NCBI RefSeq assembly: GCF_000188195.1
Contig: NZ_GL830953.1
Location: 1-36,977, forward strand
Length of the DNA: 36,977 nt
DNA from: Succinatimonas hippei YIT 12066
GTDB taxonomy: Bacteria > Pseudomonadota > Gammaproteobacteria > Enterobacterales > Succinivibrionaceae
Reading direction: 5' to 3'
Shown: positions 25,598-33,644 of the stretch, in pieces
Layout of the letters: every line of letters starts with the position of its first letter
How positions within the stretch are numbered: the first letter of the stretch is position 1
Program-made: the position numbers and the translations under genes
Notes under the pieces: generated by a model
Databases searched by the model: none
Seen by the model: only the letters and a program-made list of their open reading frames with translations
What the model was told of the DNA's origin: nothing

Positions 25598-26521
25598 TTA
25601 ATATACGGTAAACTTAGATAAGTTATTAAAGCAAAGATTTGCTGCTAATTTTCCATCGATTTCCGTATCCGAAATGCTGCACCATGTCATATTATCTTTT
25701 GGATCAAATTTATGCCTGATAGTTGCATAACTATAAAATTCGTCCTCTGAACCAATTTTCTCATCAATGATGATATGATCTGATATCAGAGCAGAATCGC
25801 TATCATTATCATATTCGTACCAATTTTTTATCACTTTATGAGTATCAGAACCATCAATTTTGCATTCAAAAAAATTGCTGATTCTATAAATAATGTTTGT
25901 TTGCAAACTTTCATAAATTTGGCTATAAAGACCGCTCACACATACTTGATTATCACTATTTATAAGTTTTAATTTAGAGTAATTTTTTCTCGCCAAATAA
26001 AAATCAAGATAATTTAAAGCAAATTCAAGATCTACTTTTCTAATAATTTTTGGAAACCAAACAGCCTTTTTATTTGTCGGCAAGGTGCGTATTTTCTTTA
26101 TAAATTCAAGATCAAGATGTTGATTATATATTAGACTGTTTTTAAATTTTAAAAATGAATCAACTTTCTCTTCATCTAGTGAAATTTTGATCTTTTCGTC
26201 AAAAAATCCCATATTATTTTTTTCAATAAAGAAATAGCAACTTGAAATGTCGGTTATTAGATTTGAAAAAACTTTATTAAATAAAAATGTACCGGATATA
26301 GCAAAGTATAAATTGCTTATCTGTATGCCTTCGAATATTTTTAATGCATAACATTGCAAGAAGTGACCAGAATTATAATCTTTCTTAATATCATCATTTT
26401 GATAAATCGTATAAACATTCATCCAAGTTACATTTTGTGTATCTAAAAGAGATAATAAATATGATCTATCAAATTGTTTACTAAAAGAGAAATTATAATA
26501 AGAATCGGGCAGTTTAAACAT
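25598..26521 (-). CDS. Uncharacterised 307-aa protein, paralogue of the next gene upstream
   Basis: Clearly homologous along its length to the product of 26656-27660. Shared blocks include QISNLYFAISG, YFFIEKNNMG, WFPKIIRKVDL, GLYSQIYESLQTNIIYR, IIDEKIGSEDEFY and DTEIDGKLAANLCFNN. The conserved EIDGKLA-N motif near the end and the Y-S-Q-I-Y block are the best candidate family signatures. No known domain is recognised and there is no signal peptide or membrane segment. AGGATTTTAAAGT precedes the ATG. The 134-nt gap to its upstream paralogue contains no island palindrome, so the pair is probably one transcript from copy 4. Confidence 0.6.
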   Translation of the reverse strand: MFKLPDSYYNFSFSKQFDRSYLLSLLDTQNVTWMNVYTIYQNDDIKKDYNSGHFLQCYALKIFEGIQISNLYFAISGTFLFNKVFSNLITDISSCYFFIEKNNMGFFDEKIKISLDEEKVDSFLKFKNSLIYNQHLDLEFIKKIRTLPTNKKAVWFPKIIRKVDLEFALNYLDFYLARKNYSKLKLINSDNQVCVSGLYSQIYESLQTNIIYRISNFFECKIDGSDTHKVIKNWYEYDNDSDSALISDHIIIDEKIGSEDEFYSYATIRHKFDPKDNMTWCSISDTEIDGKLAANLCFNNLSKFTVY

Positions 26522-26655
26522 ACTTTAAAATCCTTAAATACAATTAAATATTGATAACATACTTTAATGCTTATTTACCGAATATATACTGCAATAAATG
26601 TATATATGTAAATGCTATGTTTTTCAAAAATCAACAGGTTGCATATATATACATT

Positions 26656-27660
26656 TCATAGGCATGAAACATCTATAAGCATCTTTTCTGTAGGATCTGC
26701 AATAATTTTTTTATTTTTAATATTTATCAGTTGTGGCTCTTTTATATAGACTATAAATTTTTTGATATGATTCATTAAAAGATTTTTAGCTAATTTCCCA
26801 TCAATATCCTCATTTTTTATACAGTCCCACGTTTCACAATCTTCATGTTGACTATATAAGTCATCTGCACAAGCATAAAAAACAGTATTATTACCAGTTT
26901 TTTCGTCAATTATATTGTGATTCGAAACCAAATCAGCTTCATCATCATAATCATATCCTCCTATTTCCTTACGAACCTTAGAGGTTTTTACATCATATGT
27001 AAAATTACAGGATAGTCTATAAATAAGATTTGTGGTAGAACTTTTGTAGATTTGACTATAATTTCCGTTTATGTGTTCATGCTTATTATAAAATTCACTA
27101 CTAAATATTTGGTATACTTTCCTTTCAATCTTAAAATTTGAATTTTTAATTATTGAAAAGATATCTCTTTTTCTTATTTTTTGTGGAAAACAAATATAAG
27201 TATTTCTTTTTGAAGGTTCACTATTAAGTTGCTTGATATATTTATAATCTAATTCAGCATCATCAAGATTCTCAATATATTCTCCAATAAAGATATTTTC
27301 CTTGGTTAGCTTTACATGCCTATCTAAGACTCCTTTGTTGTTTCTCTCCATAAAAAAATATCTATTGGATATTTTCTTATTTACTTGCGTTCCATCTTTT
27401 TTAAGTGTATATCTACCGTTTATAGCCAGGTATATATTGCTTATCTGCTTATTTTGAGACATTAGTGCAAAGCACTGCGAATATGTTCCTTTGTAACAGT
27501 TTTCAAGTTGCTCAGAAGAAATATCCTTTGAAAAAAACGTGTAGATATTTTGCCAATTATTTTGTTTATCTTTACATAATTCGTAAAATTGATTACCACC
27601 TAACAGATTATTTCCTAAATAAATTAAAGACTCATCTTTTGACTTTTCTGACTTTTTCAA
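26656..27660 (-). CDS. Uncharacterised 334-aa protein, paralogue of the following gene
   Basis: Starts at a TTG (27660): AGGATATCTATT lies just upstream and no in-frame ATG exists until well inside the conserved region. Shared blocks with the 307-aa protein: QISNIYLAING, YFFMERNNKG, CFPQKIRKRDI, GNYSQIYKSSTTNLIYR, IIDEKTGNNTVFY and NEDIDGKLAKNLLMNH. It carries about 30 extra residues at the C-terminus. First gene after the WYL regulator, with its own promoter and palindrome copy 4. Function unknown; the two may form a heterodimer or be a duplicated sensor/effector. Confidence 0.6.
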   Translation of the reverse strand: MKKSEKSKDESLIYLGNNLLGGNQFYELCKDKQNNWQNIYTFFSKDISSEQLENCYKGTYSQCFALMSQNKQISNIYLAINGRYTLKKDGTQVNKKISNRYFFMERNNKGVLDRHVKLTKENIFIGEYIENLDDAELDYKYIKQLNSEPSKRNTYICFPQKIRKRDIFSIIKNSNFKIERKVYQIFSSEFYNKHEHINGNYSQIYKSSTTNLIYRLSCNFTYDVKTSKVRKEIGGYDYDDEADLVSNHNIIDEKTGNNTVFYACADDLYSQHEDCETWDCIKNEDIDGKLAKNLLMNHIKKFIVYIKEPQLINIKNKKIIADPTEKMLIDVSCL

Positions 27661-27671
27661 AATAGATATCC

Positions 27672-27700
27672 TACCTTTGTAATCATAATTAACAAAGGTA
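27672..27700 (-). promoter_or_regulatory. Inverted repeat at the transcription start of the paralogue operon
   Basis: TACCTTTGT (27672-27680) and ACAAAGGTA (27692-27700) form a perfect 9-bp repeat with an 11-nt centre, directly after the -10 element and overlapping the AAGG of the ribosome binding region. It could be a second operator or, if transcribed whole, a hairpin masking the ribosome binding site. Confidence 0.4.
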
Positions 27701-27736
27701 ATAATACAAATACATTATTCCATTTTACGGAATTTT
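27701..27736 (-). promoter_or_regulatory. Island palindrome copy 4 plus -10 element (paralogue pair operon)
   Basis: Minus strand: AAAATTCC-N7-GGAATAAT (27736-27714), then 7 nt, then TATTAT (27706-27701) as -10. The core ATTCC/GGAAT and the spacing match the other three copies. Confidence 0.7.
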
Positions 27737-27793
27737 CAAATCATTTTATATTTACAGTCAAAACTTAACTAAATATTTTCATAACATAAAAAC

Positions 27794-27822
27794 ATGCTCT
27801 TTTGATTTATACAAAAGAGCAT
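27794..27822 (-). terminator. Terminator of the WYL regulator gene
   Basis: Perfect 11-bp stem ATGCTCTTTTG / CAAAAGAGCAT with a 7-nt loop; on the minus strand GTTTTTATG follows. It separates the regulator from the downstream operon. Confidence 0.8.
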
Positions 27823-27870
27823 AACTGTGTGAAGTTTAGACATAAAATCTTATAGATGCTTATTTACGAG

Positions 27871-28797
27871 CTAACTTAACAATTTTGCTTCACCACCAAA
27901 ACTTCTTATCCATGCTTTTAACTCAGGCTCAGAAGAGGTAACGATCTCAAGAATTATTCCTCCTTCACCATCCTCTGTTATTTTTTGGTGTTTCGCCCAA
28001 ATTCGCTCTTTTACGTAATCTGAGGATTTTCCCGGATTAAATTTAATTCTAAAAGTTCTTGGTTCATGCCATGGTAAACCAAAAGACTCAGATTCAATTT
28101 TAGGAATTGGGAACGCAATTTCAAAAGTTGTTTTGTCTACGGAAACAATGCGATGGATAGCAAAATTTGTAAGATAGCGTGGAGTTTTCAAATCTGATTC
28201 CATGTATGACCCAAGCACATACAATGCTCCTGACATACACGCAATTTTACATGGAGCAAAAAGATGTCTGTGTATGTCCTTCTCTCCTGATGGACGATAT
28301 CTAACAACACAGATGTTATGCCCTTTTATTGCATCCAATAAAATTGTAATCATTGAAAAGAAAGGTGAATAGTCTATATATCCTTTACTGAAAAAAGTAA
28401 AATTACTGTCCTCACCAAAATTTTGTGTTTCTTCAGATATTTTTAGTGAAAACTCCCAAAGTTTTTTATCAACACGGCTTTTAACTTGTTGGGGAAGATA
28501 GGGTTCTGCAAGATCGCGACAAATTTCAAAAAACTTTAGGTCATCACTATCAAGATTCAACCTTCCCTCTTTGTTAAGAGGAGACATTTTGTACCAACGC
28601 TTACGCCCGTCTTTTCCAAATTCAAGACTTTCTCCAACTTCACGCTCAATTTCCTCAATTAAACGGATCAAAGTTTGAGAAGAGCAGTTCAAGGTCTCTT
28701 TTAAGTCTAAAAGATAGTGACGTCTTTGATCTGAAATTAGTATTCTGAATAATCTTAAAAGTTTACTGCCGTATGAACTGTCATCTAGTTTTTTCAT
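27871..28797 (-). CDS. Transcriptional regulator with wHTH, WYL and WCX domains
   Basis: 308 aa. The N-terminal winged helix contains YLLDLKETLNCSSQTLIRLIEEIE (residues about 28-51), then a wing (GESLEFGKDGRKRWY). The middle carries a WYL-type domain: CVVRYRPSGEKDIHRHLFAP and SGALYVLGSYMESDLKTPRYL, where the eponymous W-Y-L is L-Y-V. The C-terminal FRIKFNPGKSSDYVKERIW and AWIRSFGGEAKLL match the WCX extension. Proteins of this layout include BrxR/CapW (repressors of phage-defence operons) and PafBC, and bind nucleic-acid-like ligands through WYL. It is the only stand-alone regulator in the island and the best candidate to bind the four palindromes. GGGGAG gives a strong ribosome binding site. 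Confidence 0.85.
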   Translation of the reverse strand: MKKLDDSSYGSKLLRLFRILISDQRRHYLLDLKETLNCSSQTLIRLIEEIEREVGESLEFGKDGRKRWYKMSPLNKEGRLNLDSDDLKFFEICRDLAEPYLPQQVKSRVDKKLWEFSLKISEETQNFGEDSNFTFFSKGYIDYSPFFSMITILLDAIKGHNICVVRYRPSGEKDIHRHLFAPCKIACMSGALYVLGSYMESDLKTPRYLTNFAIHRIVSVDKTTFEIAFPIPKIESESFGLPWHEPRTFRIKFNPGKSSDYVKERIWAKHQKITEDGEGGIILEIVTSSEPELKAWIRSFGGEAKLLS

Positions 28798-28858
28798 TTG
28801 CTCCCCATCCTAAAGAAAAAACTTTCAAAAAGTATGTTGTAGTGAGATATAACACAAA

Positions 28859-28864
28859 ATTATA
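28859..28864 (-). promoter_or_regulatory. Candidate -10 hexamer of the WYL regulator gene
   Basis: TATAAT on the minus strand, about 60 nt before the start codon. No island palindrome lies here, so the regulator does not seem to control itself through that site. Confidence 0.4.
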
Positions 28865-28936
28865 TTTGTACTAATTAATTATAAAACTTTATATAAATAT
28901 AATTTGCATTAAGCAAAACAAAAAAAGAAAAGGATT

Positions 28937-30270
28937 TTAACTCTTTGAACTTTGTCTTAGCTCAAAAATTCTATTATTAAACTTGAGTTTTAATTCTTCC
29001 TCTAGTTGATTATCAACTGATTCTGTATGTTTTTTGAGTGAGTTAAGAAATTGGTCAAAATAGAATCTGGGTAAAGTACTAAGATTTTTTTTATTATCGT
29101 CAAACCATTTTTTATAGTAGCCATATATGTTTTTATAAGAAATCAATACATATTTGTCAGCATCAAGATATGCAGGCAAACTATTTTTTAATACTTCATG
29201 ATACTCTGGATAGAAAATAAAAAAAGAAGCTTTAACGTTTTTAGTTTCAGTTTCGTTTTTTACAATATTATAATATTTGCTTAACTGCGATTCAATTTTA
29301 TGAAAATGATCTTCAATTTTTAAATTTACACCATTAATGTTAGATTTTATTTTGTTTTCAATAACGATAACATTACCTTTATCATCAGTTAACTTAATAT
29401 CTATGTTGTTTATTTCTCTTTCAACCTTAAAAATCTGATTAAAATCAAAGTATTTATATAATTGTTCATTTTTAAAATTTTTTGAGTTTGAGAGAATGTC
29501 TATATAAAAATGAAAAAATAGCTCTTTATATGTTCTAAAAATATAAGCAAATAAATTTGAAAAGCTCAACTCATCATCTTCTTTCCCAAGAATACTTATA
29601 AAATTAGAATTATTTTTAAGTTTTCTTTTAACTTTGATTTTTTGTGTTTCATCTTTCCAGTTTTCTTTATTATGATCTTCGATATATTCCTCTAATTTAT
29701 TGTAAGCATTAGGAGTACTTTGTTTGTCAATAAACATTTTAAGTGAAGAACGAAATAATTTTTTTGAATCATTAACAAAGTCTGTTTTGGATATGATTAA
29801 TATCTTGTTTGCCATAGTAACTTTGCCGGTGTAAGTATAAAAAGCACCATTTATCTTATTGTTAGATTTTGTTTTTGTACGATTGTTTTCAAAAATATCC
29901 TTATATGAAACACTTGAAAACTTAATTTTTGCAATTTTAGTTTGCTGTAATTGGCGAATGTCACCATAATTATTTTTGTTGTTTATATAATCTTCAATTT
30001 CTTCTGCTAAGCGTAAATTTTCAGCTTTTGCTATAATTTGATAAGTTCCAGGAGCATATTTTCTAACAAATAATATAGTTTTTACTTTTTTATATTTGTC
30101 AATATCCATAGTCCCGTATGGAGTAACATAAATATAATTTTTCCCGTCATCAGCTTTCACTAAATTTATGGATTCAAACCAATATTTTCATTTAAAAATT
30201 CGCCTACATACATACGATTCAAAAGAATTAAATCTGCATCGTGTTGAGTATCATTATTTGGGTTTATCAT
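28937..30270 (-). pseudogene. PD-(D/E)XK nuclease-like protein, N-terminus split by a one-base frameshift
   Basis: The larger frame (GTG 30160, 407 aa) holds a PD-(D/E)XK core: LSFSNLFAYIF (residues ~198-208), then E247, D254 in NNIDIKL and E268-x-K270 in IVIENKI, then SQLSKYYNIV. A 34-codon frame starting at ATG 30270 (MINPNNDTQHDADLILLNRM...) ends MYVGEFLNENIG and then shifts; the downstream frame continues FESINLVKADDGKNYIY without a stop between. Adding one T to the GGTTTG run at about 30175 fuses them into a protein of about 440 aa. The GTG at 30160 has no ribosome binding site. The catalytic part is complete, so this may be a phase-variable or recently broken nuclease, or a sequencing error. 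Confidence 0.65.
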
Positions 30271-30569
30271 AGCTAATTTTCTAGATTTAAAGTAAGATCT
30301 GTTTATTGTACAGAATAAAAATTATTAATATTTATAATATTGGAGAATAATTATAAGATTATCAAAGTCCATTGTCTATCCAATAACTACTTATCTATTT
30401 ATTTTTGATAACTGTAAGGTTATCAATTTATTGCATTGTAGCTTGGTATTTTCACTTCTGATGTGATTACTCAATTAAAAATTAATTATAGTCGCTTCTT
30501 GGGGCTTCATAAAAGCAAGAAGATTATAAACATTCTTTATCAAAGTTAGGATAAAAATTATTATTACAT
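30271..30569. other. Gene-free gap with two small inverted repeats
   Basis: No gene seen. TGATAAC-N6-GTTATCA (30406-30425) is a perfect 7-bp palindrome of unknown role. CTTCTTG...CAAGAAG (about 30496-30522) with an inner GCTT/AAGC could be the terminator of the thiM transcript on the minus strand. Confidence 0.4.
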
Positions 30570-31376
30570 TTAAATTTTAATGCTTACAGTTGTATTGTAA
30601 AGTTCATCCAAAAAGTTAATCATCATACTGCCATTTCCTTGAGATTTTGCTGCTGCCATTTGTCCGGCGTAACCACAAAGAACCATAGCATTACAAGCGG
30701 CATGAAACATATTCTGATTAACTGCCGCAAAAGCAGCTACGATACCGTCTGTTGCACATCCCATAGCTGTAACTTTTGACATCATATCATCACCTAAATT
30801 AAGACATCTTACTTCTTTTACGTTTATTATATAGTCTGTTTTTCCGCTAATGATAATAATAGTTTCAATCTTTACAGCTAAAGTCTTTGCTCCTTCAACT
30901 GCGATTTCTCCTTGATCGTAAGTATCGACACCTGTTGTTATTTTATGTTCATCGCACAAAGCAAGAATTTCAGAAGCGTTGCCGCGAATTATTGATACAC
31001 GAACGTCATTTAACAATTTACGATTAAATTCACGCCTGAAGGATGTAGCACCAACCGCAACAGGATCATAGACGATAGGAATTCCTTTTTCATTAGCCGC
31101 TTTTCCCGCGATAAGCATAGCCTTAAGTGATTGCTCTTCTGGTGTTCCTAAATTAAGAACCAAAGCATCGGCATATGATGTCATTTGCGCTACTTCTTCA
31201 GGGGCTCGTGACATTACGGGAGATGCTCCGATCGAAAGTAGGGCGTTTGCAGAAAAATTTATGGCTACATAATTGGTAATGCTATGAATTAAAGTTTTTT
31301 TAGTGTGAATAATTTGTATATCATTTATAAGGTTTTTATATTCAGTTTCGGAAAGAAAATTTTTTAAATCGTTCAT
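30570..31376 (-). CDS. thiM: Hydroxyethylthiazole kinase
   Basis: Phosphorylates 4-methyl-5-(2-hydroxyethyl)thiazole for thiamine salvage; cytoplasmic. Features: THSITNYVAINFSANALLSIGASPVM near the start (substrate pocket), VYDPVAVGAT, IIRGNASEI, and the C-terminal TAMGCATDGIVAAFAAV with the conserved cysteine of the kinase active site. A TTG at 31388 is in frame but the ATG at 31376 gives 268 aa, close to E. coli ThiM (262). It stands alone without thiD or thiE, and the 89-nt divergent gap is too short for, and does not show, a TPP riboswitch. Confidence 0.93.
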   Translation of the reverse strand: MNDLKNFLSETEYKNLINDIQIIHTKKTLIHSITNYVAINFSANALLSIGASPVMSRAPEEVAQMTSYADALVLNLGTPEEQSLKAMLIAGKAANEKGIPIVYDPVAVGATSFRREFNRKLLNDVRVSIIRGNASEILALCDEHKITTGVDTYDQGEIAVEGAKTLAVKIETIIIISGKTDYIINVKEVRCLNLGDDMMSKVTAMGCATDGIVAAFAAVNQNMFHAACNAMVLCGYAGQMAAAKSQGNGSMMINFLDELYNTTVSIKI

Positions 31377-31474
31377 AAATGCAGTCAAAAGAAATTATTT
31401 ATCAATAGCGATATATAGTCATTATTAAGATTTACACTCAAAAGTAAAGTCGCTGTAAAAATAAAGTGTTTATT

Positions 31475-32686
31475 ATGAAGTTATTAAATAAAATGTCTGC
31501 AGCTTGTGCAGTTATCTTTATAAGTTCTTTTTTTGGTGTAATGGCAGCAGAAAATTCTTTTTATGCTTTTGCACCATGTGCTGATGCAAAATTAGAAAAA
31601 ATAGTTGTTTTATCACGCCATGGAGTGAGATCTCCTACTCAAGATTATCAAACGCTAAGTTCCTGGAGTAAAAATGATTGGCCGCAATGGAATGTTCCGT
31701 CAGGATATCTTACAGATCGCGGTTATTTTTTAATTAAAAGCCAATGGGAACATTTAAAGAAAATTTTAATTAAAGATTCCGTTTATAAAAATAACCTTTT
31801 TAAGTCTGTAAAAATAATAGCCGATAGTGATCAAAGAACGGTTAAAACAGCTGAAGCAATAAGAGAAGGAATTTCATCTGAAAACACTATATATTCAGAT
31901 AAGAAAGACGTATATCCATTATTTCACCCGGTAAAAGCCGGAATAGTTAAGTTAAACGCACAAGATGTCCAAGAATCGATTATCAATAGAGTTAATAGCA
32001 CCAAACAACAAGATGCAATAAATTTAATCCAAACAATAACCAATTGCTGTTCCCAATCAATTTGCGGTAGGAATGCTCCTTGCAACTTATCAAACATTCA
32101 AGATTCCGTTACCGTAAAAGACAATGATGTTAAATTACTTGGTGAAAAAGCAATTGCATCAAGCATAGCTGAAATATTTTTACTTGAGTACGGACAATGG
32201 ACAGACAGAAATGCAGGATGGGGACAAGTCGATGAAAAGACCTTAACTAAACTTTTATCTTTGCATAACGAAGTATTTGACGCTTTAAATAGGCAAAATG
32301 CTGTCGCTCTAAGTCGTGGAGGAACTTTACTTAATGCATTAAAAAATGAAATAAATGATAGAGCTTCACATATAGCCTTTTTTGTCGGTCATGATACTAA
32401 TATTTCAAATATAGGTGGTCTTGCAGATTTAACATGGAGTATTCCTGATCAAGGAGTTAACTCAATTCCTCCCGGTTGTGCCATAGTTTTCTTAAGGTGG
32501 AATTCTGAAACTGAAAATAATCAATATGTAACAGCCGCGATTGCTGCTCCATCAATAAAATTCATACATTCAGAAAATCCCGATAAAGAAAGATTGTTTC
32601 TTATTTCGGCGAATTTAAATTGTGAAGGAAAAATATGCTCTTTAACTAAGTTTAATAAAAAGATTGATAGAGCTTTAAATCGATAA
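31475..32686 (+). CDS. Histidine acid phosphatase, AppA-like phytase (periplasmic)
   Basis: Releases phosphate from phytate or sugar phosphates in the periplasm. The phospho-histidine motif RHGVRSPT is intact near residue 48 and the proton-donor motif GHDTNISNIGG near residue 310. The stretch AEIFLLEYG...GWGQV...LLSLHNEVFDAL aligns by eye better with AppA than with glucose-1-phosphatase Agp. An N-terminal Sec signal peptide (KLLNKMSAACAVIFISSFFG, cleavage near VMAAEN) and several cysteine pairs support a periplasmic, disulphide-bonded enzyme. Start chosen at ATG 31475 rather than the in-frame GTG at 31466. Confidence 0.87.
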   Translation: MKLLNKMSAACAVIFISSFFGVMAAENSFYAFAPCADAKLEKIVVLSRHGVRSPTQDYQTLSSWSKNDWPQWNVPSGYLTDRGYFLIKSQWEHLKKILIKDSVYKNNLFKSVKIIADSDQRTVKTAEAIREGISSENTIYSDKKDVYPLFHPVKAGIVKLNAQDVQESIINRVNSTKQQDAINLIQTITNCCSQSICGRNAPCNLSNIQDSVTVKDNDVKLLGEKAIASSIAEIFLLEYGQWTDRNAGWGQVDEKTLTKLLSLHNEVFDALNRQNAVALSRGGTLLNALKNEINDRASHIAFFVGHDTNISNIGGLADLTWSIPDQGVNSIPPGCAIVFLRWNSETENNQYVTAAIAAPSIKFIHSENPDKERLFLISANLNCEGKICSLTKFNKKIDRALNR

Positions 32687-32694
32687 AAAAAAGA

Positions 32695-32756
32695 GATCTC
32701 ACTTTAAAATGACAGTGTTTAATTTAATTCTTTGTACAAATATTTTAAGTGAGATC
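32695..32756. terminator. Long-stem terminator between phytase and arginase-like genes
   Basis: GATCTCACTTTAAAAT (32695-32710) pairs with ATTTTAAGTGAGATC (32742-32756), one bulge. The 31-nt loop holds a small TTTGTACAAA palindrome. A-run before and AAATTTTAA after suit a bidirectional terminator for the convergent genes. Confidence 0.7.
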
Positions 32757-32770
32757 AAATTTTAATTAGC

Positions 32771-33619
32771 TTAAGAAAAAATCCTTAAAGAGCTTAATGA
32801 ATTATGCAGTTTATACTCTGCAAAAGGCAGATATTCGGCAATAGTTAATCCCATAATTTCACTATTGCCATCAATTAAATGCAAAATTTGGTTAAGTCTT
32901 GCTAAAGACATATTTCCGCCGCTACTGCCATCACCTACAAGCATCGGATTTGCAAAATAGGTTGCAGGAAATTCTGCCGGATTTAAAACATCAATATCAA
33001 GATGAACCAACACACGATTAAACCTACTGCAAAATGCAGTTATATCGCCGTCGCTAAGGGATTTATCCTTCTGTATTAAAAAGTTGACCTTAAGATCTTT
33101 TAAAAACTGCTCTTGATAATCATGTAAATCCTGAAGTCCAACATAAAGAAGATTTTCAGGCTTAAAAATAGGGTGTTTCATTTCTTTACGCAATTGAACA
33201 GCCCCACCGCCTAAAAGACTGCCAAGCACCATTGCATGGGCATTAGGATAACCGTCTTTAGGAGTCGACACATCAGGATGAGCGTCTATCCAAATTATTC
33301 CCAAGTCAGGATAAAGGCCGTGAAGGTAATCAAACGGAGCAAGTGAAACTAAGCAATTGCCACCAATAGTTATTACCTTGTCAGGATTTTCTTCATATAA
33401 AATACTTTTAGCCTTTTGAATCCCTAAAAGAACCTCGTCAAGAGCATAGATCCCATCTTTTTCTTCAGGATGAATAGTTCCTGGTGCAGGCAAATCAATT
33501 TTAAAGAGCGGTTGATTTTGATTTTCCGGTACGATTTGTGCCATCAACCGTGCACCTAAATAGTATTCATCCAAATTACCGCTGACAAAATCAGGATACA
33601 GCAAACGAATTGTTTTCAT
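32771..33619 (-). CDS. Arginase/agmatinase-family (ureohydrolase-fold) protein with an altered metal ligand
   Basis: 282 aa, arginase fold. Motifs: IGGNCLVSL (residues 85-93) where ureohydrolases have GGDHS, WIDAHPDVSTP (D112-x-H114-x-D116), and HLDIDVLNP (D208, D210). Thus the first metal-binding histidine is replaced by cysteine (C89) while the other ligands are kept. Such GGNC/GGDC variants occur in uncharacterised arginase-family proteins. Substrate (arginine, agmatine or another guanidino compound) cannot be assigned. It is 26 nt upstream-coupled with the nicotinamidase-like gene (33645-34196), suggesting a two-gene operon. Confidence 0.8.
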   Translation of the reverse strand: MKTIRLLYPDFVSGNLDEYYLGARLMAQIVPENQNQPLFKIDLPAPGTIHPEEKDGIYALDEVLLGIQKAKSILYEENPDKVITIGGNCLVSLAPFDYLHGLYPDLGIIWIDAHPDVSTPKDGYPNAHAMVLGSLLGGGAVQLRKEMKHPIFKPENLLYVGLQDLHDYQEQFLKDLKVNFLIQKDKSLSDGDITAFCSRFNRVLVHLDIDVLNPAEFPATYFANPMLVGDGSSGGNMSLARLNQILHLIDGNSEIMGLTIAEYLPFAEYKLHNSLSSLRIFS

Positions 33620-33644
33620 AGGTCGACTAAATCTCTAAAAGATC

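Noticed and set aside
23748-27736. ECF-sigma or sigma54 promoters for the island operons
   Set aside because: GGAAT resembles the GGAAC -35 of ECF sigma factors, but its distance to the -10 (10 nt) is too short, and it is part of a symmetric palindrome. No GG-N10-GC sigma54 motif is seen before rtcB.
31377-31474. TPP riboswitch for thiM
   Set aside because: The divergent gap is under 100 nt and lacks the CTGAGA and ACCTGA conserved parts.
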